A stretch of 64,000 bases of DNA from an uncultured Pseudomonadota bacterium (GCA_913057905.1 CAJXPB010000001.1:1-64000), one strand, 5' to 3'; counted from the first letter of the stretch, positions 53,393 to 63,292 are shown. The notes: a model not told the origin generated them from the sequence alone. Made by a program: numbers and translations.

Positions 53393-53788
53393 CTACAACG
53401 GTGGCAGGCACACTCTGGCACCTTCGGCATTCCCGTCGACGCATTCTTCGTCAGTGTTGTCGCAGGTTCCGTCTACGAAGCACCGTTTCAGGCACAAACG
53501 CCAGCACTTTTCCGGGCAGCCGCGGCCGCCGGAGCAACTCTCACATTCCGGGTCTCCGTTGCCCGGGCGGTAACATCTCCTCGAGCCAGAGCAGGGTCCT
53601 CCAGGCCCACACGATACCTTCTCAGCATCCGTTGTGATCCGCTCCTTTGCGACGTCTCCCGAAGCATCTGTGCCGACGTCCGCGTTGCCATTCCCATTGG
53701 AATCTCCACAACCTGCCGCGGCAGCGAGGATCCCGAAACACAACGCAAACGACATCAAGCCAACTCGATCCAGCGTCATAGCAGCCAA
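53393..53788 (-). CDS. Small Cys-rich lipoprotein
   Basis: A 131-residue protein with signal peptide and lipid site Cys27 (LAAAAGC), an acidic Asn/Gly/Asp linker and a C-terminal domain with about eleven Cys (CYRPGNGDPECESCSGGRGC region). It probably forms a compact disulfide-bonded domain on the surface. A deleted remnant of the same gene is at about 50940-51030. Confidence 0.75.
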   Translation of the reverse strand: MAAMTLDRVGLMSFALCFGILAAAAGCGDSNGNGNADVGTDASGDVAKERITTDAEKVSCGPGGPCSGSRRCYRPGNGDPECESCSGGRGCPEKCWRLCLKRCFVDGTCDNTDEECVDGNAEGARVCLPPL

Positions 53789-53830
53789 CTCCCTCGGAGA
53801 TTACCCATTGCGAAATAAAAGTTCGACGAT

Positions 53831-54021
53831 TGGACAGTACGTGACATCGGCGATTCCCTAAAGTTCGCCGATTCATTCGCGGACGACCTCGCGGGCCTCC
53901 GGGGCGTTCCCTTAAGGCGGCGTAATGACGGACACCATTCACGTTGGTTTCACGGGCGATTCTCTGGACGAGGCCCTCCAGTGCTTCTCTCCACGCGTCG
54001 AGTGAGATTCAGCCTGACCGG
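53831..54021. repeat. 191-bp direct repeat, copy B
   Basis: Partner of 51019-51209. Immediately after it, 181 bases present in copy A are missing, which removed the start codon and signal peptide of the Ig-like gene. Confidence 0.85.
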
Positions 54022-54489
54022 CGACGCCTGGCCCCAGCCCGGGTCGAAGCTCCCCGCCAATCGGCCGATCATCATCCTCGAGGGCTCCGGCAATGCGCGC
54101 TCGGCGATAGGGGAGCTCGGCAAACAGTCACTCCACCTCGTCGCCGACGATGACCGCGTCGCGCTCCGCCGCATCGAGATTCTCGAGAGCAGAAAGAGCC
54201 GGACGCAGCTCGTGCTCAAGGCGGAAGAAGATCTCGACACCGGTTCCACGTACCAGCTCGACACTAATCGTCTGAAATCCAATGACTCCCAGGTGCTACC
54301 CTTCCTGCCATGGAACAGGTCTATTGGATCAGGCCCAACGACGAGTCCGAGCTGCGCGTCGGCCACGGCATGTGCGGCGGCGAATTCGACCTCGAACAGG
54401 GAGCCTCCTACGAGGTGAAGCTGCAGGCAATCGACAAAGCCGGAAACCGGTCGCCCGTCTCCGATCCACTAGAAGTGGTCGCCCCGTAG
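54022..54489 (+). pseudogene. Ig-like secreted protein, truncated copy
   Basis: The sequence resumes at the codons for DAWPQPGSKLPANRPIIILE, with no start or signal peptide. A second deletion with a frame change near 54290-54310 removes the middle of the protein before the shared end (KAGNRSPVSDPLE). Compare the intact gene at 51293-52066. Confidence 0.8.
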
Positions 54490-54560
54490 ATTCTCCTCGC
54501 CGTTCCCACTGATTCAGTGAGTCGCCCGACGGGATGTTCGTGATCAATCAGTTGTCCATG

Positions 54561-54887
54561 TCATGGCTTCTCCTCTTCACTCCACACTTGGACAACCGGC
54601 AACAACTCCCGCCCGGCATCAAACTTCCCTTCGTAGCGTTCAGTGTGCTCGACCTGCAGGGGCTCGGCGAACTCGTCCTGGTAGCGCTGGAAGGCGTCCT
54701 CGGAATGGGCGCGGTAGACGATGCGGTAGGCTCGCCGGGCTTGTGTGTCTTCGTCCTCGCAGCGGGCCATCGCGGCGGTGGCAAAGCAGCCGGTCTCCAT
54801 GACATCTGGCACGTGGACGTCCTGCATCCACGCCTGCCACTCGTCGGCGATGTCGGCGTCGATTCGAACGGTGACGATGTAGAGCAT
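54561..54887 (-). CDS. DUF4286 family protein
   Basis: A 108-residue ferredoxin-like-fold protein. The conserved family start MLYIVTVRIDADIADEWQAW and the HVPDVMETGCFATA segment are present. It is cytosolic, with no known reaction. Its stop codon overlaps an ATG (ATGA), the same junction that starts the two lipoprotein paralogues. Here that lipoprotein gene has been reduced to a six-codon stub. Confidence 0.85.
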   Translation of the reverse strand: MLYIVTVRIDADIADEWQAWMQDVHVPDVMETGCFATAAMARCEDEDTQARRAYRIVYRAHSEDAFQRYQDEFAEPLQVEHTERYEGKFDAGRELLPVVQVWSEEEKP

Positions 54888-54900
54888 GTGGGTCCTGAAA

Positions 54901-55815
54901 TCAGTTGTCCGAACTGTCGACGTGTTGGCGGAGCTTGTCTACGAACTCCTGCGGCCACTCGGGAAACTCGGTGGTCTGGCGTACGTACTTCTTCTCGACG
55001 TCGTAGGGAGCGTCGTAGGGGCGGATGAGTTGGCCTGGGATGTGCTCGTCGTCGCCCTCTGCGGCAGCGCAGTGGTCGATGCGGCTTGCGGCGTGCAGGC
55101 CCGTGATAGCCGCCTCCTGGTGGTATAGTTTCGGCCACAGAATGGTGGATTCGCTCGACACTGCCTCGGACGCCTCCAAGATCATATCTGCCGCCGGCGC
55201 GAAGTTTACGTCCACTTGCTGGCTGTTCCAGACATCGGACGCCATTCGAAACTGATCAATCGGCTCGTACAGGACCCAGCCGGTCGATACCGGGCACCTC
55301 AATTCAGTGTTCTTCGGTTTCTCAGTAGAACCGTGCTGAACCAGAGGCAGACCTTCCATCGTGAGACCTCGGGTGGCCCGGAGCTCAGGATCCCTGGGGA
55401 TGTCGGCGTTCGATGGCGGGCCTTCGCCCACATTGTCGATCGGAAAAGAGAAGTTGGTCAGATAGTTCCAGTTCTTTTGCTCTTCACAGCGATTGCACGC
55501 GTCGATGGCGTAGGTGTAGGAAGGCTCGCCGCCCTTGTCCGGGTCGCTAAAGTCGAAGATACCCGTGAGCTGATATGCACCGCATTCAGACGTGAAGGAG
55601 GGATACTCTACAATCCACTTTTCACCGTCTTGGTCGCTGGAAACTTCCGGCGCGGTTAGCTGGGGTTCTGTCAGCCCTTCACAGTACGCATCATTGACGA
55701 CCGATACAGGCCCGTCACCATCATCTAGCCATTCCCGGGTCGAATCCTCCGCGCAACCCGCGCAGAGCAGGACCGTTGCGGCGAGTAGTAATCGCTGCGG
55801 CAAGTCGTGAACCAT
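54901..55815 (-). CDS. 304-residue lipoprotein, family of three, copy 1
   Basis: Signal peptide with lipid site Cys21 (LLCAGC). The mature protein contains conserved segments shared with two paralogues at 58077-58985 and 59081-59992: SVVN.AYC near the start, TSECGAYQLTGIFDF, ACNRCEEQKNWNYL, TILWPKLYH, ITGLHAASRIDHC and RPYDAPYDVEKKY. The spaced Cys suggest disulfides. No known domain. Its start is 71 bases from a plus-strand region with no gene. Confidence 0.8.
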   Translation of the reverse strand: MVHDLPQRLLLAATVLLCAGCAEDSTREWLDDGDGPVSVVNDAYCEGLTEPQLTAPEVSSDQDGEKWIVEYPSFTSECGAYQLTGIFDFSDPDKGGEPSYTYAIDACNRCEEQKNWNYLTNFSFPIDNVGEGPPSNADIPRDPELRATRGLTMEGLPLVQHGSTEKPKNTELRCPVSTGWVLYEPIDQFRMASDVWNSQQVDVNFAPAADMILEASEAVSSESTILWPKLYHQEAAITGLHAASRIDHCAAAEGDDEHIPGQLIRPYDAPYDVEKKYVRQTTEFPEWPQEFVDKLRQHVDSSDN

Positions 55816-56075
55816 GCGCGCCTCGTCGACTTAGGTGTATTCTGACAAGACCGAGCGTAGCCATTCCACGTCACCCATGCAATCACACGGACTTGTGGGC
55901 CTCCGCTGCTGGTCGACGCTTCCTGCCATTTTGACGCCACCCGCCGGTCCCGCTAAGCTCGAGGGTGGACATGACCATTCGTTATCTGCGGCGGGAACGC
56001 CCCATTGTTGCTCAATAAGAGGCACTGCCAAAGGGACTCGCCCTTGTCTCAATCTCATGGCTCAGGAGTTCACAG

Positions 56076-56516
56076 ATGAGCACGAATGAAGATGATCAAA
56101 TTGCTCGCGGTGGTGAAGGAAAATTCGTTCGAGGGATGATTCCAGCGGTCACCGCCGTGGGGCTCACCCTTGGTTCAGCGGCATGCGGAGATGCCGCCGA
56201 GGAAGACGACACGGTCGACGAGGATGACTTCCGAAGTTTCTGTTCCAGAATGGAGGCGTGTGCTCCCCAAGACTTCGAAAGCAACTTCGGTTCGATCGAT
56301 AGTTGTACGAGTACTTACGACGCTTCGCTCGCATACTATCTCGACACCAGCAATCCGGGTGTGATCGAAGCCTGCGTAGACGCCGTGTCGGACTACTGGA
56401 GCTGCCTTACCTCAGCGGCCTACTGCGACAATGGTAGTTTCGAGTTTCCGCAGATGAACCCATGTGAGACCGAGATTACTCAGTTCGAGCAGGCATGTCC
56501 CACCGGTTCCCCGTGA
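56076..56516 (+). CDS. Small Cys-rich lipoprotein (FC...C type)
   Basis: A 146-residue product with an unusually long, hydrophilic n-region before the hydrophobic core and lipid site Cys37 (LGSAAC). The mature domain (FRSFCSRMEACAPQDFESNF, then evenly spaced Cys to CETEITQFEQAC) is the common small disulfide-rich domain of myxobacteria-like lipoproteins. Role unknown. Confidence 0.7.
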   Translation: MSTNEDDQIARGGEGKFVRGMIPAVTAVGLTLGSAACGDAAEEDDTVDEDDFRSFCSRMEACAPQDFESNFGSIDSCTSTYDASLAYYLDTSNPGVIEACVDAVSDYWSCLTSAAYCDNGSFEFPQMNPCETEITQFEQACPTGSP

Positions 56517-56529
56517 TGAAGGCGCACTC

Positions 56530-58059
56530 TCACTCGGCGTCTCCGAAGGCGAACAGCTTCGATTGCACCTGCCCGTCGTCGCCCTCCCCACGAACCTGCA
56601 ACGCTTCGACGTAGAGTGTTCCATCGGCGCCGAGGGCCAGGATTCGGGCTTTCGTCCAAGGGTCTGGAAGGTCGAGTTCGAAGAGCTTCTCACCCTCGGC
56701 GCTCATCGCCTGAATCCGATACTCGCCGTCGAGTTCAGATACTGCGTACACACGGCCCTCTGAGCCGACGGCCTTCGTTGTGAATTGGGTTTCTTTATTC
56801 TGTAGGTCATTCGAGGTTTCGTAGGCCCACCGAACCTCGCCATCGTCGGACATGGCGACGATGGCACCCTCGAACGCGAATATCGGGCTTCCGTTCGGGC
56901 CAACCGCCATGTTCGCGCCGGGACGGGACGTGTTTTCTCCGGGCACGTCGCCGAACTCGCGAATCCACTCTGTCTCGCCATCCTCTGCGTCCAATGCAAT
57001 CAGGTGGTAAACGCGATCTTCGTGGTCCCAGGCCGAGAAGTAGAACGTCTCCTTTGATGCTCCGAGAATGTAGAGGGAGAAGAATTGATCCTCGAATGAC
57101 CGCGCCCAAAGCTGCCCCATGTTTTCGGTCTCGCCAGATCCCGGCGCAATAGCGCCGATGGCGGATCCAGAGTCGTCCGCGCCCGACGGATTCCGAATAA
57201 ACGCACGTCCATTCGATGGCTGCGCGATGAGAGGCGCATAGTTTCCTCCAGAAATCCCAGTCTCGCGGGATCTATAGACTTGAGTTCCGTTCGAGACGTT
57301 GGTCGTCGTTATGCGGGAGAATCGCATGGCATATTGCGATTCATCGTTCGTTTCGGACTCAAATTTCGAATTGGTTGTCGTCAAAAACCCATCGTCATCC
57401 CATTGCATAAGACGCATCTGGAATGGGCTGTAGTCGACCGAGCCATTCTGAGGCCCTGGAACCTCATAAGACGCACGGATGTCGCCGGACGCAGGGTCGA
57501 GAACCTGAACGCGATAGGGTGTTCGAACAGCCAACTCGCAGTCGTCCGTCAGGGCGAGTACACCGGTATGACCTGGAGGGATTCCTACCGCGTCACGTTT
57601 CCACGAGTCGCTGATACGTATCCTTCGGCTCCATCCACGCGCCCCATCGGGACCGAATTGCTCCACCTGAAGAAATGCGGTCGATGGCTCTGACGGATTC
57701 TCGCGACCCATGGCTAGCGTGTACAGCGCGCCTGAACCGGACACGACGGCGTTGGTGACGCGAAACAGCGTGCTGGGGAGCTTTATTACAGCAGGGTACG
57801 GAGGAGAGTCCTGAAATGCCCACATCGGGCCAAGTTCTCTACCCCAAATCAGCTCCGCGTCCTCTGGGCCCTCTGCTTTGGATCGATAAGTGTTGCCAGG
57901 ATTCCCGCCCATGGTCGTCCAGGGAGGGGTCGTGCCCTCTTCACCGCAAGCTGGACCGTCGTAGATGCCCCACTCCGGTTGTTGGGTGGTCTCGTCGCAG
58001 CCGGAGAGGAGCCCAACCAACAAGAGCGCGCATCCGATGGCTGTACTCAGTTTGCGCAT
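56530..58059 (-). CDS. PQQ-like beta-propeller lipoprotein
   Basis: A 509-residue protein, signal peptide with lipid site Cys21 (LLSGC). The start of the mature part contains TPPWTTMGGNPGNTYRSKAE, the typical first strand of PQQ/quinoprotein-like propellers. Repeated blades contain Ala-x-D-x-x-D/G-x-x-x-W patterns (IALDAEDGETEWIREFG, IVAMSDDGEVRWAYET). It is probably an envelope scaffold. No BamB partners are nearby. Confidence 0.82.
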   Translation of the reverse strand: MRKLSTAIGCALLLVGLLSGCDETTQQPEWGIYDGPACGEEGTTPPWTTMGGNPGNTYRSKAEGPEDAELIWGRELGPMWAFQDSPPYPAVIKLPSTLFRVTNAVVSGSGALYTLAMGRENPSEPSTAFLQVEQFGPDGARGWSRRIRISDSWKRDAVGIPPGHTGVLALTDDCELAVRTPYRVQVLDPASGDIRASYEVPGPQNGSVDYSPFQMRLMQWDDDGFLTTTNSKFESETNDESQYAMRFSRITTTNVSNGTQVYRSRETGISGGNYAPLIAQPSNGRAFIRNPSGADDSGSAIGAIAPGSGETENMGQLWARSFEDQFFSLYILGASKETFYFSAWDHEDRVYHLIALDAEDGETEWIREFGDVPGENTSRPGANMAVGPNGSPIFAFEGAIVAMSDDGEVRWAYETSNDLQNKETQFTTKAVGSEGRVYAVSELDGEYRIQAMSAEGEKLFELDLPDPWTKARILALGADGTLYVEALQVRGEGDDGQVQSKLFAFGDAE

Positions 58060-58076
58060 CAGTTGGGCCTCGCATT

Positions 58077-58985
58077 CTATCGGTCTGCGTGCAGTCTAAG
58101 CGCACGCAGAAATTCCTCGGGCAACTCGGGTAAGTCTACGGTCTGCTCGACGTACTTTTTCTCTACGTCGTAGGGAGCGTCGTAAGGCCGGTAGAAAGCG
58201 CCCGGAATATACTCGCCGTCTTCTTGGTCATCAGCCCCGCAATGATCCAACAGGCTGGCTGCATGAAGGCCGGTAATGCGCGCCTCGGTGTGATACAATT
58301 TCGGCCATAGAATCGTCGTCATATTCGACCCGGCGGCTTGGCCCTCCAAGAGACTCCGACCGGCTGTGTCAAAATCAATCGGCCATTTTTGGGTGTTCGT
58401 GACGTCAGACGGGATGCGAAACTGACGGATGGTGCCGTACAAGATCCATCCTCTAGCCTGGGGGCAACCCAGTTCCATCATGGTTTTCTGCCTCGATGCT
58501 CCGTGTTCAACCAAAGGCAGCCCATCGTGACCGAAGGAACTTACAGCCTTAAGCTCGGGATTCTCGGGGACCTCGAGGTTCTCTGGGTATTCTTCCACTA
58601 CGTCCAAAGGGAACTCGGAGTCTGAAAGATAGTTCCAGTTCTTCTGGTCCTCGCAACGATTGCAAACGTCAATATCGTACGTATACGACGGCTCGCCGCC
58701 CCGGTCCGGATCGCTAAAGTCGAAAATACCCGTGAGCTGATAGGCGCCGCATTCAGACGTGAATGCAGGATATTCGATCCTCCAAACCCCGGTCTCGGGG
58801 TTCTCATCCACGTCGGGCCGCTGAAGGTCCGATTCGGTCAGCCCGTCGCAGTAGTTCGAATTCACGACCGAGACGGGTTCGTTGTCGTTGTTGATCCACT
58901 CGCGATTCTGGTCTTTCGCGCATCCAACACACAGAAGCGCCAGCGTCACGGTCGTTGCAAATCGTTGCAGCCAGATCTGACCCAT
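58077..58985 (-). CDS. 302-residue lipoprotein, family of three, copy 2
   Basis: Lipid site Cys22 (LLCVGC). It shares all conserved segments of copy 1, including SECGAYQLTGIFDFSDPDRG, CNRCEDQKNWNYL, TILWPKLYH and PYDAPYDVEKKY. It is closer to copy 1 than to copy 3 in the SDPD region. The three genes lie on the same strand with other genes between copies 1 and 2. Confidence 0.8.
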   Translation of the reverse strand: MGQIWLQRFATTVTLALLCVGCAKDQNREWINNDNEPVSVVNSNYCDGLTESDLQRPDVDENPETGVWRIEYPAFTSECGAYQLTGIFDFSDPDRGGEPSYTYDIDVCNRCEDQKNWNYLSDSEFPLDVVEEYPENLEVPENPELKAVSSFGHDGLPLVEHGASRQKTMMELGCPQARGWILYGTIRQFRIPSDVTNTQKWPIDFDTAGRSLLEGQAAGSNMTTILWPKLYHTEARITGLHAASLLDHCGADDQEDGEYIPGAFYRPYDAPYDVEKKYVEQTVDLPELPEEFLRALRLHADR

Positions 58986-59080
58986 GCGCGCCTCCTCCGG
59001 GGACCTCTGGATTCATCGGATCCGAGTGTAGGTATTCACCGCCGGCGTCGCAATTCGCCGCTCGGCATTCCCTCGAGACC

Positions 59081-59992
59081 TTAGCGGTCGGTGTGTAGTT
59101 GCAGTTCCAAGAGGAATACGTCCGGCAGTTCCGGGAACCCGGTCGTCTGGCGAAAGTACTTTTTCTGGGCGTCGTACGGCGCGTTGTACGGACGATACGC
59201 CTCGCCTGATACGTACTCCGCGCTCGCGTCAGTCTTTGAGGCGCAATGATCGATGTGGCTGGCTGCTTGGAGGCCCGTGACATCGGCATTCTGTGGGTAC
59301 AATTTCGGCCACAGAATGGTGGTCACGCTCGCCTTTGAATCTGATACGTTCAGGAGCCTCTCTGCCGCAGGTTCGAATTCTACCGGCGCGGTCTGGTCCG
59401 TTCGGACGTCCGGGCCTACCTCAAACTGGGCAACTGGCTCGTAGAGAGGCCACGTGATGGAGTCGGGACAGCCTAACTCCATGCTCGTCGGCTCTTCCGC
59501 TGCCCCGTGTTTCACTATCGGTAGTCCACTCGGTCCGAGCTTCTTCCTGGCCAACACTTCAGGCTGGTCGGGGACCTCGCGGTCCTGCGGCATGCCTTTT
59601 CCAAGGTTGCGGCTAGAGTGGCCGTATTCGACCAGATAGTTCCAGTTCTTCGGGGCTTCGCAGCGGTTGCAGACGTCGACGGAGTACGTATACGACGGCT
59701 CTCCTCCCTCGGCCGGGTCTTCGAAGTCGTAAACTCCGGTGAACTGGTAGGCCCCGCAGCCCGAGGTGAATGCGGGATACTCAATGGTCCACACGCCGTT
59801 CTCCGAATCCTTTTGCACCGCGGGCCGCTGGAGCTTCGATTCGGTCAGTCCGCTGCAGTAGTTCGCATTCACGACCGAGGCACCCTCCTCGCCCTCGTAG
59901 ATCCAGGTACGAGTTTGGGCCTCGCTGCATGCAGCGCAGAGCGCGACGGCCGTCCCAGTCACCATGAGCATCTTCATCCGGTGCTGAACCAC
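59081..59992 (-). CDS. 303-residue lipoprotein, family of three, copy 3
   Basis: Lipid site Cys22 (ALCAAC). Conserved segments are SGCGAYQFTGVYDFEDPAEG, CNRCEAPKNWNYL, TILWPKLYP and PYNAPYDAQKKYF. It lies 95 bases upstream of copy 2 on the same strand, so the two may be co-transcribed. Confidence 0.8.
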   Translation of the reverse strand: MVQHRMKMLMVTGTAVALCAACSEAQTRTWIYEGEEGASVVNANYCSGLTESKLQRPAVQKDSENGVWTIEYPAFTSGCGAYQFTGVYDFEDPAEGGEPSYTYSVDVCNRCEAPKNWNYLVEYGHSSRNLGKGMPQDREVPDQPEVLARKKLGPSGLPIVKHGAAEEPTSMELGCPDSITWPLYEPVAQFEVGPDVRTDQTAPVEFEPAAERLLNVSDSKASVTTILWPKLYPQNADVTGLQAASHIDHCASKTDASAEYVSGEAYRPYNAPYDAQKKYFRQTTGFPELPDVFLLELQLHTDR

Positions 59993-60136
59993 GTGTGCCT
60001 CCTCCGGTGCGGTCTGACATCGTCATCTTCTACGATAGATGTCTGTCCTCTGCGTCTCAATCGCTTTCTCATTTGCGCACCTCCGGGCCGTTTCCTACTT
60101 TTGAAGGGACCATTCATCACCCGAGGGAGAGACCGA

Positions 60137-62104
60137 ATGCACCGATTCGGAACAATCAGAGACACCGCCACGGCCGTCGTGTTGTGTACCGCCCTGCTCT
60201 GGCTCGGGCTCGCCGGGTGTGCAGAGGATTCGAGGCCGCCAGACTGGGATGGCCCAGATGGTGGTGACCACCTCGCCGAAGATGGTCCCATCCTGCCGGG
60301 CGCCGCGCCCGTTGACTCGATGTGTACGGGCGGATGGTGCTGGATTCATCCACGCCCGTTTCCTTACCCGGTGTCGGAGCTGGGGGCAGTTGGAGGCGAG
60401 GTCTACGGACTGGTGGGCGTAGATTCCTACGAGGCTCCGGCTCCCTTCGTCTGGGGCGATGGCTTCGACGTCCAGCGGTTTCCTTCCGACGTGCTCGATT
60501 CCGGTTCGCTCGTCGACACCGCCGTCGGCAATAATGGCTGGCTGGCCCTCACTTCCGATGGGGTGGTGTACGAGTTCAATGAAAACGGCGTGATTGCGGA
60601 ATTCGAGCTGCCCGACGGCGAGTACGATGCGTTGGAGGGCCACTCCGCAGCCATGTTTATGGTGACGTCGGTGGACGGTGGGGGCTACATCCGTCGAGCC
60701 GGCAACCTCCAGCGAGACGAAGCGCTAAACCGCAAGCTAAAATGGACGAAAATGTGGCCGAATGGCGACGTCTGGCAGGTCCGGAATGGGAGTGCCCCAC
60801 AGGGATCGGACTCCTCCAACCGGCGTTGGTTTCCCGTCCCAGATGCCGCCACGGAGCCGGGCCCCATCTACCCGGATGCGACCTTGGCACCGGACCCCGA
60901 GAGTGCCTGTGCTGGCCAGGGCATCTCGGGGGCATTCGGCTACGGCGTGTTGCATCGATGGGATCAGCAGGATGAGGCCTGGAAGGTCGTGGACCTCCCT
61001 GACCAAGCGGAGATTACGGATCTCACGTGCCGCGAGGACGGGACTCTTTTTGCCACCAGCAAACACCGCGAACTGTTCGCCCGCCAGGACGGAACTTGGA
61101 ATGCGGTGGCGAACACTGGGAGGTCCAGACTTCTGGCGGCGACGAGCCGTGGCAACACTCTGTACGCCGCTGGAGACAAAGGAGCGATGTACGAGTTCTC
61201 TGATGCTGGTCTCGAGAGGCGTGGCGGCGGGCTCTTGCCGGAGAGGTTCCGGTCATCAAACTTCGACATTTTCGGCCTCTGGGTGAACACGGAGGGGACC
61301 GAGGCGATGCTCATGGACCGCTCGGGCGTCTACCGACTGACGGCGGAGGGAGCCAAGGATGTCACGCCTGAAGGTGACACGATCCATTCAGGGTCTGGAA
61401 GCGACCGCATAAGCGAAATCTGGGGACTCGAAGATCCGGAGTTTGCCATCACAGAATCGCGGGTCTTGAGATGGACCGCTGCCGGCTGGGAGGAATCCTC
61501 GCTGACGAGCGGTCGAGACGGACATTTCCGTCCCGTGGACATCGACGGCACGGCGAGTGACAACGTCTGGGTTGCGACCAACACGGAGTTGTTCCGCTTC
61601 GACGGGAACGCCTGGCAGAGCGTCAGCTCGTCAGAGGACGACATTACTCAGATTTCGATCGACTCACGCTCGTCCGGACTGGTGGCCCTCGGCGATGAGT
61701 TGCACGGGGTCAAAAAAGAAGGCGGCGCCTGGCGTCTAGAGCTCTTCAAGGAGACACCGTGCAAAGAACTCGGTGCCATCCACCGCACGCCCGACGGCGA
61801 GTTGTGGTTCGCCGGCACGGAAATGTGCGTGGCCCGCTCCACCGAAGACGGATGGCAAGTCTTCGAACCTCTCTTCGAGTTCGAGCGATTTGCACCGCTC
61901 GATCTGCTGCCGTGGACGTTCGTCGATCACCCGGACTACGATCGGCCATTGATCGCCAGTACTGCGGGCGTCCTTCTACCGACGGATGACAGCGAGCTGC
62001 GGAAACTCCTCTCCTTGGGTGTGGTCGACGCGCACTACGTCGCGGACCCTGGCGTTCTCGTGGCGGAGACAGGCTCCGCCGTCATCGCGAGGTGGGACGA
62101 ATAA
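60137..62104 (+). CDS. Large beta-propeller lipoprotein
   Basis: The start is ATG 60137, downstream of GGGAGAGACC. It gives a signal peptide with lipid site Cys28 (LAGC) and a 655-residue protein. An in-frame extension to 59618 overlaps the minus-strand lipoprotein and is rejected. The mature part consists of repeated four-stranded blades with SxDGxVY and ExGxW-type turns (WLALTSDGVVYEFNENGV, TSRGNTLYAAGDKGAMYEFS), like two-component-regulator or BNR-type propellers. Surface binding protein; ligand unknown. Confidence 0.82.
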   Translation: MHRFGTIRDTATAVVLCTALLWLGLAGCAEDSRPPDWDGPDGGDHLAEDGPILPGAAPVDSMCTGGWCWIHPRPFPYPVSELGAVGGEVYGLVGVDSYEAPAPFVWGDGFDVQRFPSDVLDSGSLVDTAVGNNGWLALTSDGVVYEFNENGVIAEFELPDGEYDALEGHSAAMFMVTSVDGGGYIRRAGNLQRDEALNRKLKWTKMWPNGDVWQVRNGSAPQGSDSSNRRWFPVPDAATEPGPIYPDATLAPDPESACAGQGISGAFGYGVLHRWDQQDEAWKVVDLPDQAEITDLTCREDGTLFATSKHRELFARQDGTWNAVANTGRSRLLAATSRGNTLYAAGDKGAMYEFSDAGLERRGGGLLPERFRSSNFDIFGLWVNTEGTEAMLMDRSGVYRLTAEGAKDVTPEGDTIHSGSGSDRISEIWGLEDPEFAITESRVLRWTAAGWEESSLTSGRDGHFRPVDIDGTASDNVWVATNTELFRFDGNAWQSVSSSEDDITQISIDSRSSGLVALGDELHGVKKEGGAWRLELFKETPCKELGAIHRTPDGELWFAGTEMCVARSTEDGWQVFEPLFEFERFAPLDLLPWTFVDHPDYDRPLIASTAGVLLPTDDSELRKLLSLGVVDAHYVADPGVLVAETGSAVIARWDE

Positions 62105-62125
62105 CCGACTGCGTGCGGCCCTGAA

Positions 62126-63259
62126 CTAAGGCCACTCGCCCTCAGTCACCCGGCGGGAGCACCATGACGTATAAAAATCAGAACCACGGTCTGGTTCCCC
62201 CTGCACACATTCGTATCCCTCGGGACACGACGAACGGAACGTGTCGTCCAGCGTCTCGCAATCGATAGGGAGTCGGCAGAATGGGTCGCCTTCTTCGATG
62301 CGAAACTCCGATCCATCGCACAGTCGCCCTCCCGCGGTGCATTGGCCCAAACCGTCTTCCGTGCGCCCTTTTGGCGAAAGAACACAGTCGCCCTCCGGGC
62401 ATTGACCCGTCCGATGGCATGCATGGGGCCGGCACTCATCGCGAGTACAGAGCTGGTCGTCGGGACACGAAATCTCACAGTCAGGGTCGACTTCATACGG
62501 TTCATAGCATCCAAGTGATTCCTTGAATTGGTCGAACGGACCGCAAGCCCGGTTATCACCCGGACAATCCTCCTCGGCGAGGCAGGAGCGGATGCATTCT
62601 TGTTCAAAGCAGAACCCCGACTCGCACTCCCAGTCTTTCTCACAGGAGGCTCCGTCCGGTCTCTCTGCACTTTGCCTACAGGTTGGGCGAGGCTCGTATT
62701 CGCGGTCACACCAGTAACCTGTCGGACAGAGGGCATGGTTGGAGTCGCATTCCCACCGTGCGAAACAACGATCGTTGACATTGCAGTACTGCTGTTCGCC
62801 GCAATCGGCGTGGTCGGCGCATTCGGGTCTGCATTTGGGACCGTGAACGTCATTGTCGCAGTCGCAACGCCCAGCACGGCAGACGAATCCCACGGGGCAG
62901 GAGCCCTCGGAGCAGTCGGCCTCCTCGTGCACACACAAGGCCCTCCGCTCAACCCTCCACCTTGTTTCCTGCTCGACCAGCTCGCAGTTCGCCCCTTCGA
63001 CCGCACAGGTGCAGTCCAGCGGATCGAGGTCAGCTGTGTCATGGGTGTCGAACGTATCCTGAGCGTCGCCCACGTCTCGGACGTCCTCCGCGTCATGAAC
63101 CTCGGCTGGGCCGGAATCTGACCCCGCGTCGCGGACATTTCCATCCAGCGTCCAGTCCTCGGGGCGATCCCCGCCATCGACCGTGCACGCCGTACCAGCC
63201 AAATTAAGGCCCAAGAGGGTTACGAACGCTATGTACAGTGGTTTTGAACGCATATCCAC
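62126..63259 (-). CDS. Cys-rich (EGF/dickkopf-like) lipoprotein
   Basis: Signal peptide with lipid site Cys25 (LAGTAC), starting at MDMRSK or the Met two codons later. An Asp/Val/Ala-rich linker is followed by a series of Cys-rich modules with C-x-x-G-x-x-C turns (CPVGFVCRAGRCDCDNDVHG, then repeated CGEQQYC, CPTGYWC and CESGFC patterns) to the C-terminus. This module pattern is common in myxobacteria-like exported proteins. Confidence 0.82.
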   Translation of the reverse strand: MDMRSKPLYIAFVTLLGLNLAGTACTVDGGDRPEDWTLDGNVRDAGSDSGPAEVHDAEDVRDVGDAQDTFDTHDTADLDPLDCTCAVEGANCELVEQETRWRVERRALCVHEEADCSEGSCPVGFVCRAGRCDCDNDVHGPKCRPECADHADCGEQQYCNVNDRCFARWECDSNHALCPTGYWCDREYEPRPTCRQSAERPDGASCEKDWECESGFCFEQECIRSCLAEEDCPGDNRACGPFDQFKESLGCYEPYEVDPDCEISCPDDQLCTRDECRPHACHRTGQCPEGDCVLSPKGRTEDGLGQCTAGGRLCDGSEFRIEEGDPFCRLPIDCETLDDTFRSSCPEGYECVQGEPDRGSDFYTSWCSRRVTEGEWP

Positions 63260-63292
63260 TTGTCCATTTCGGGTCGCTTAGGAGCGGAAAAA

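Noticed and set aside
59618..60136. N-terminal extension of the large beta-propeller lipoprotein
   Set aside because: It overlaps the minus-strand lipoprotein gene. The downstream Met gives a proper signal peptide and lipobox.
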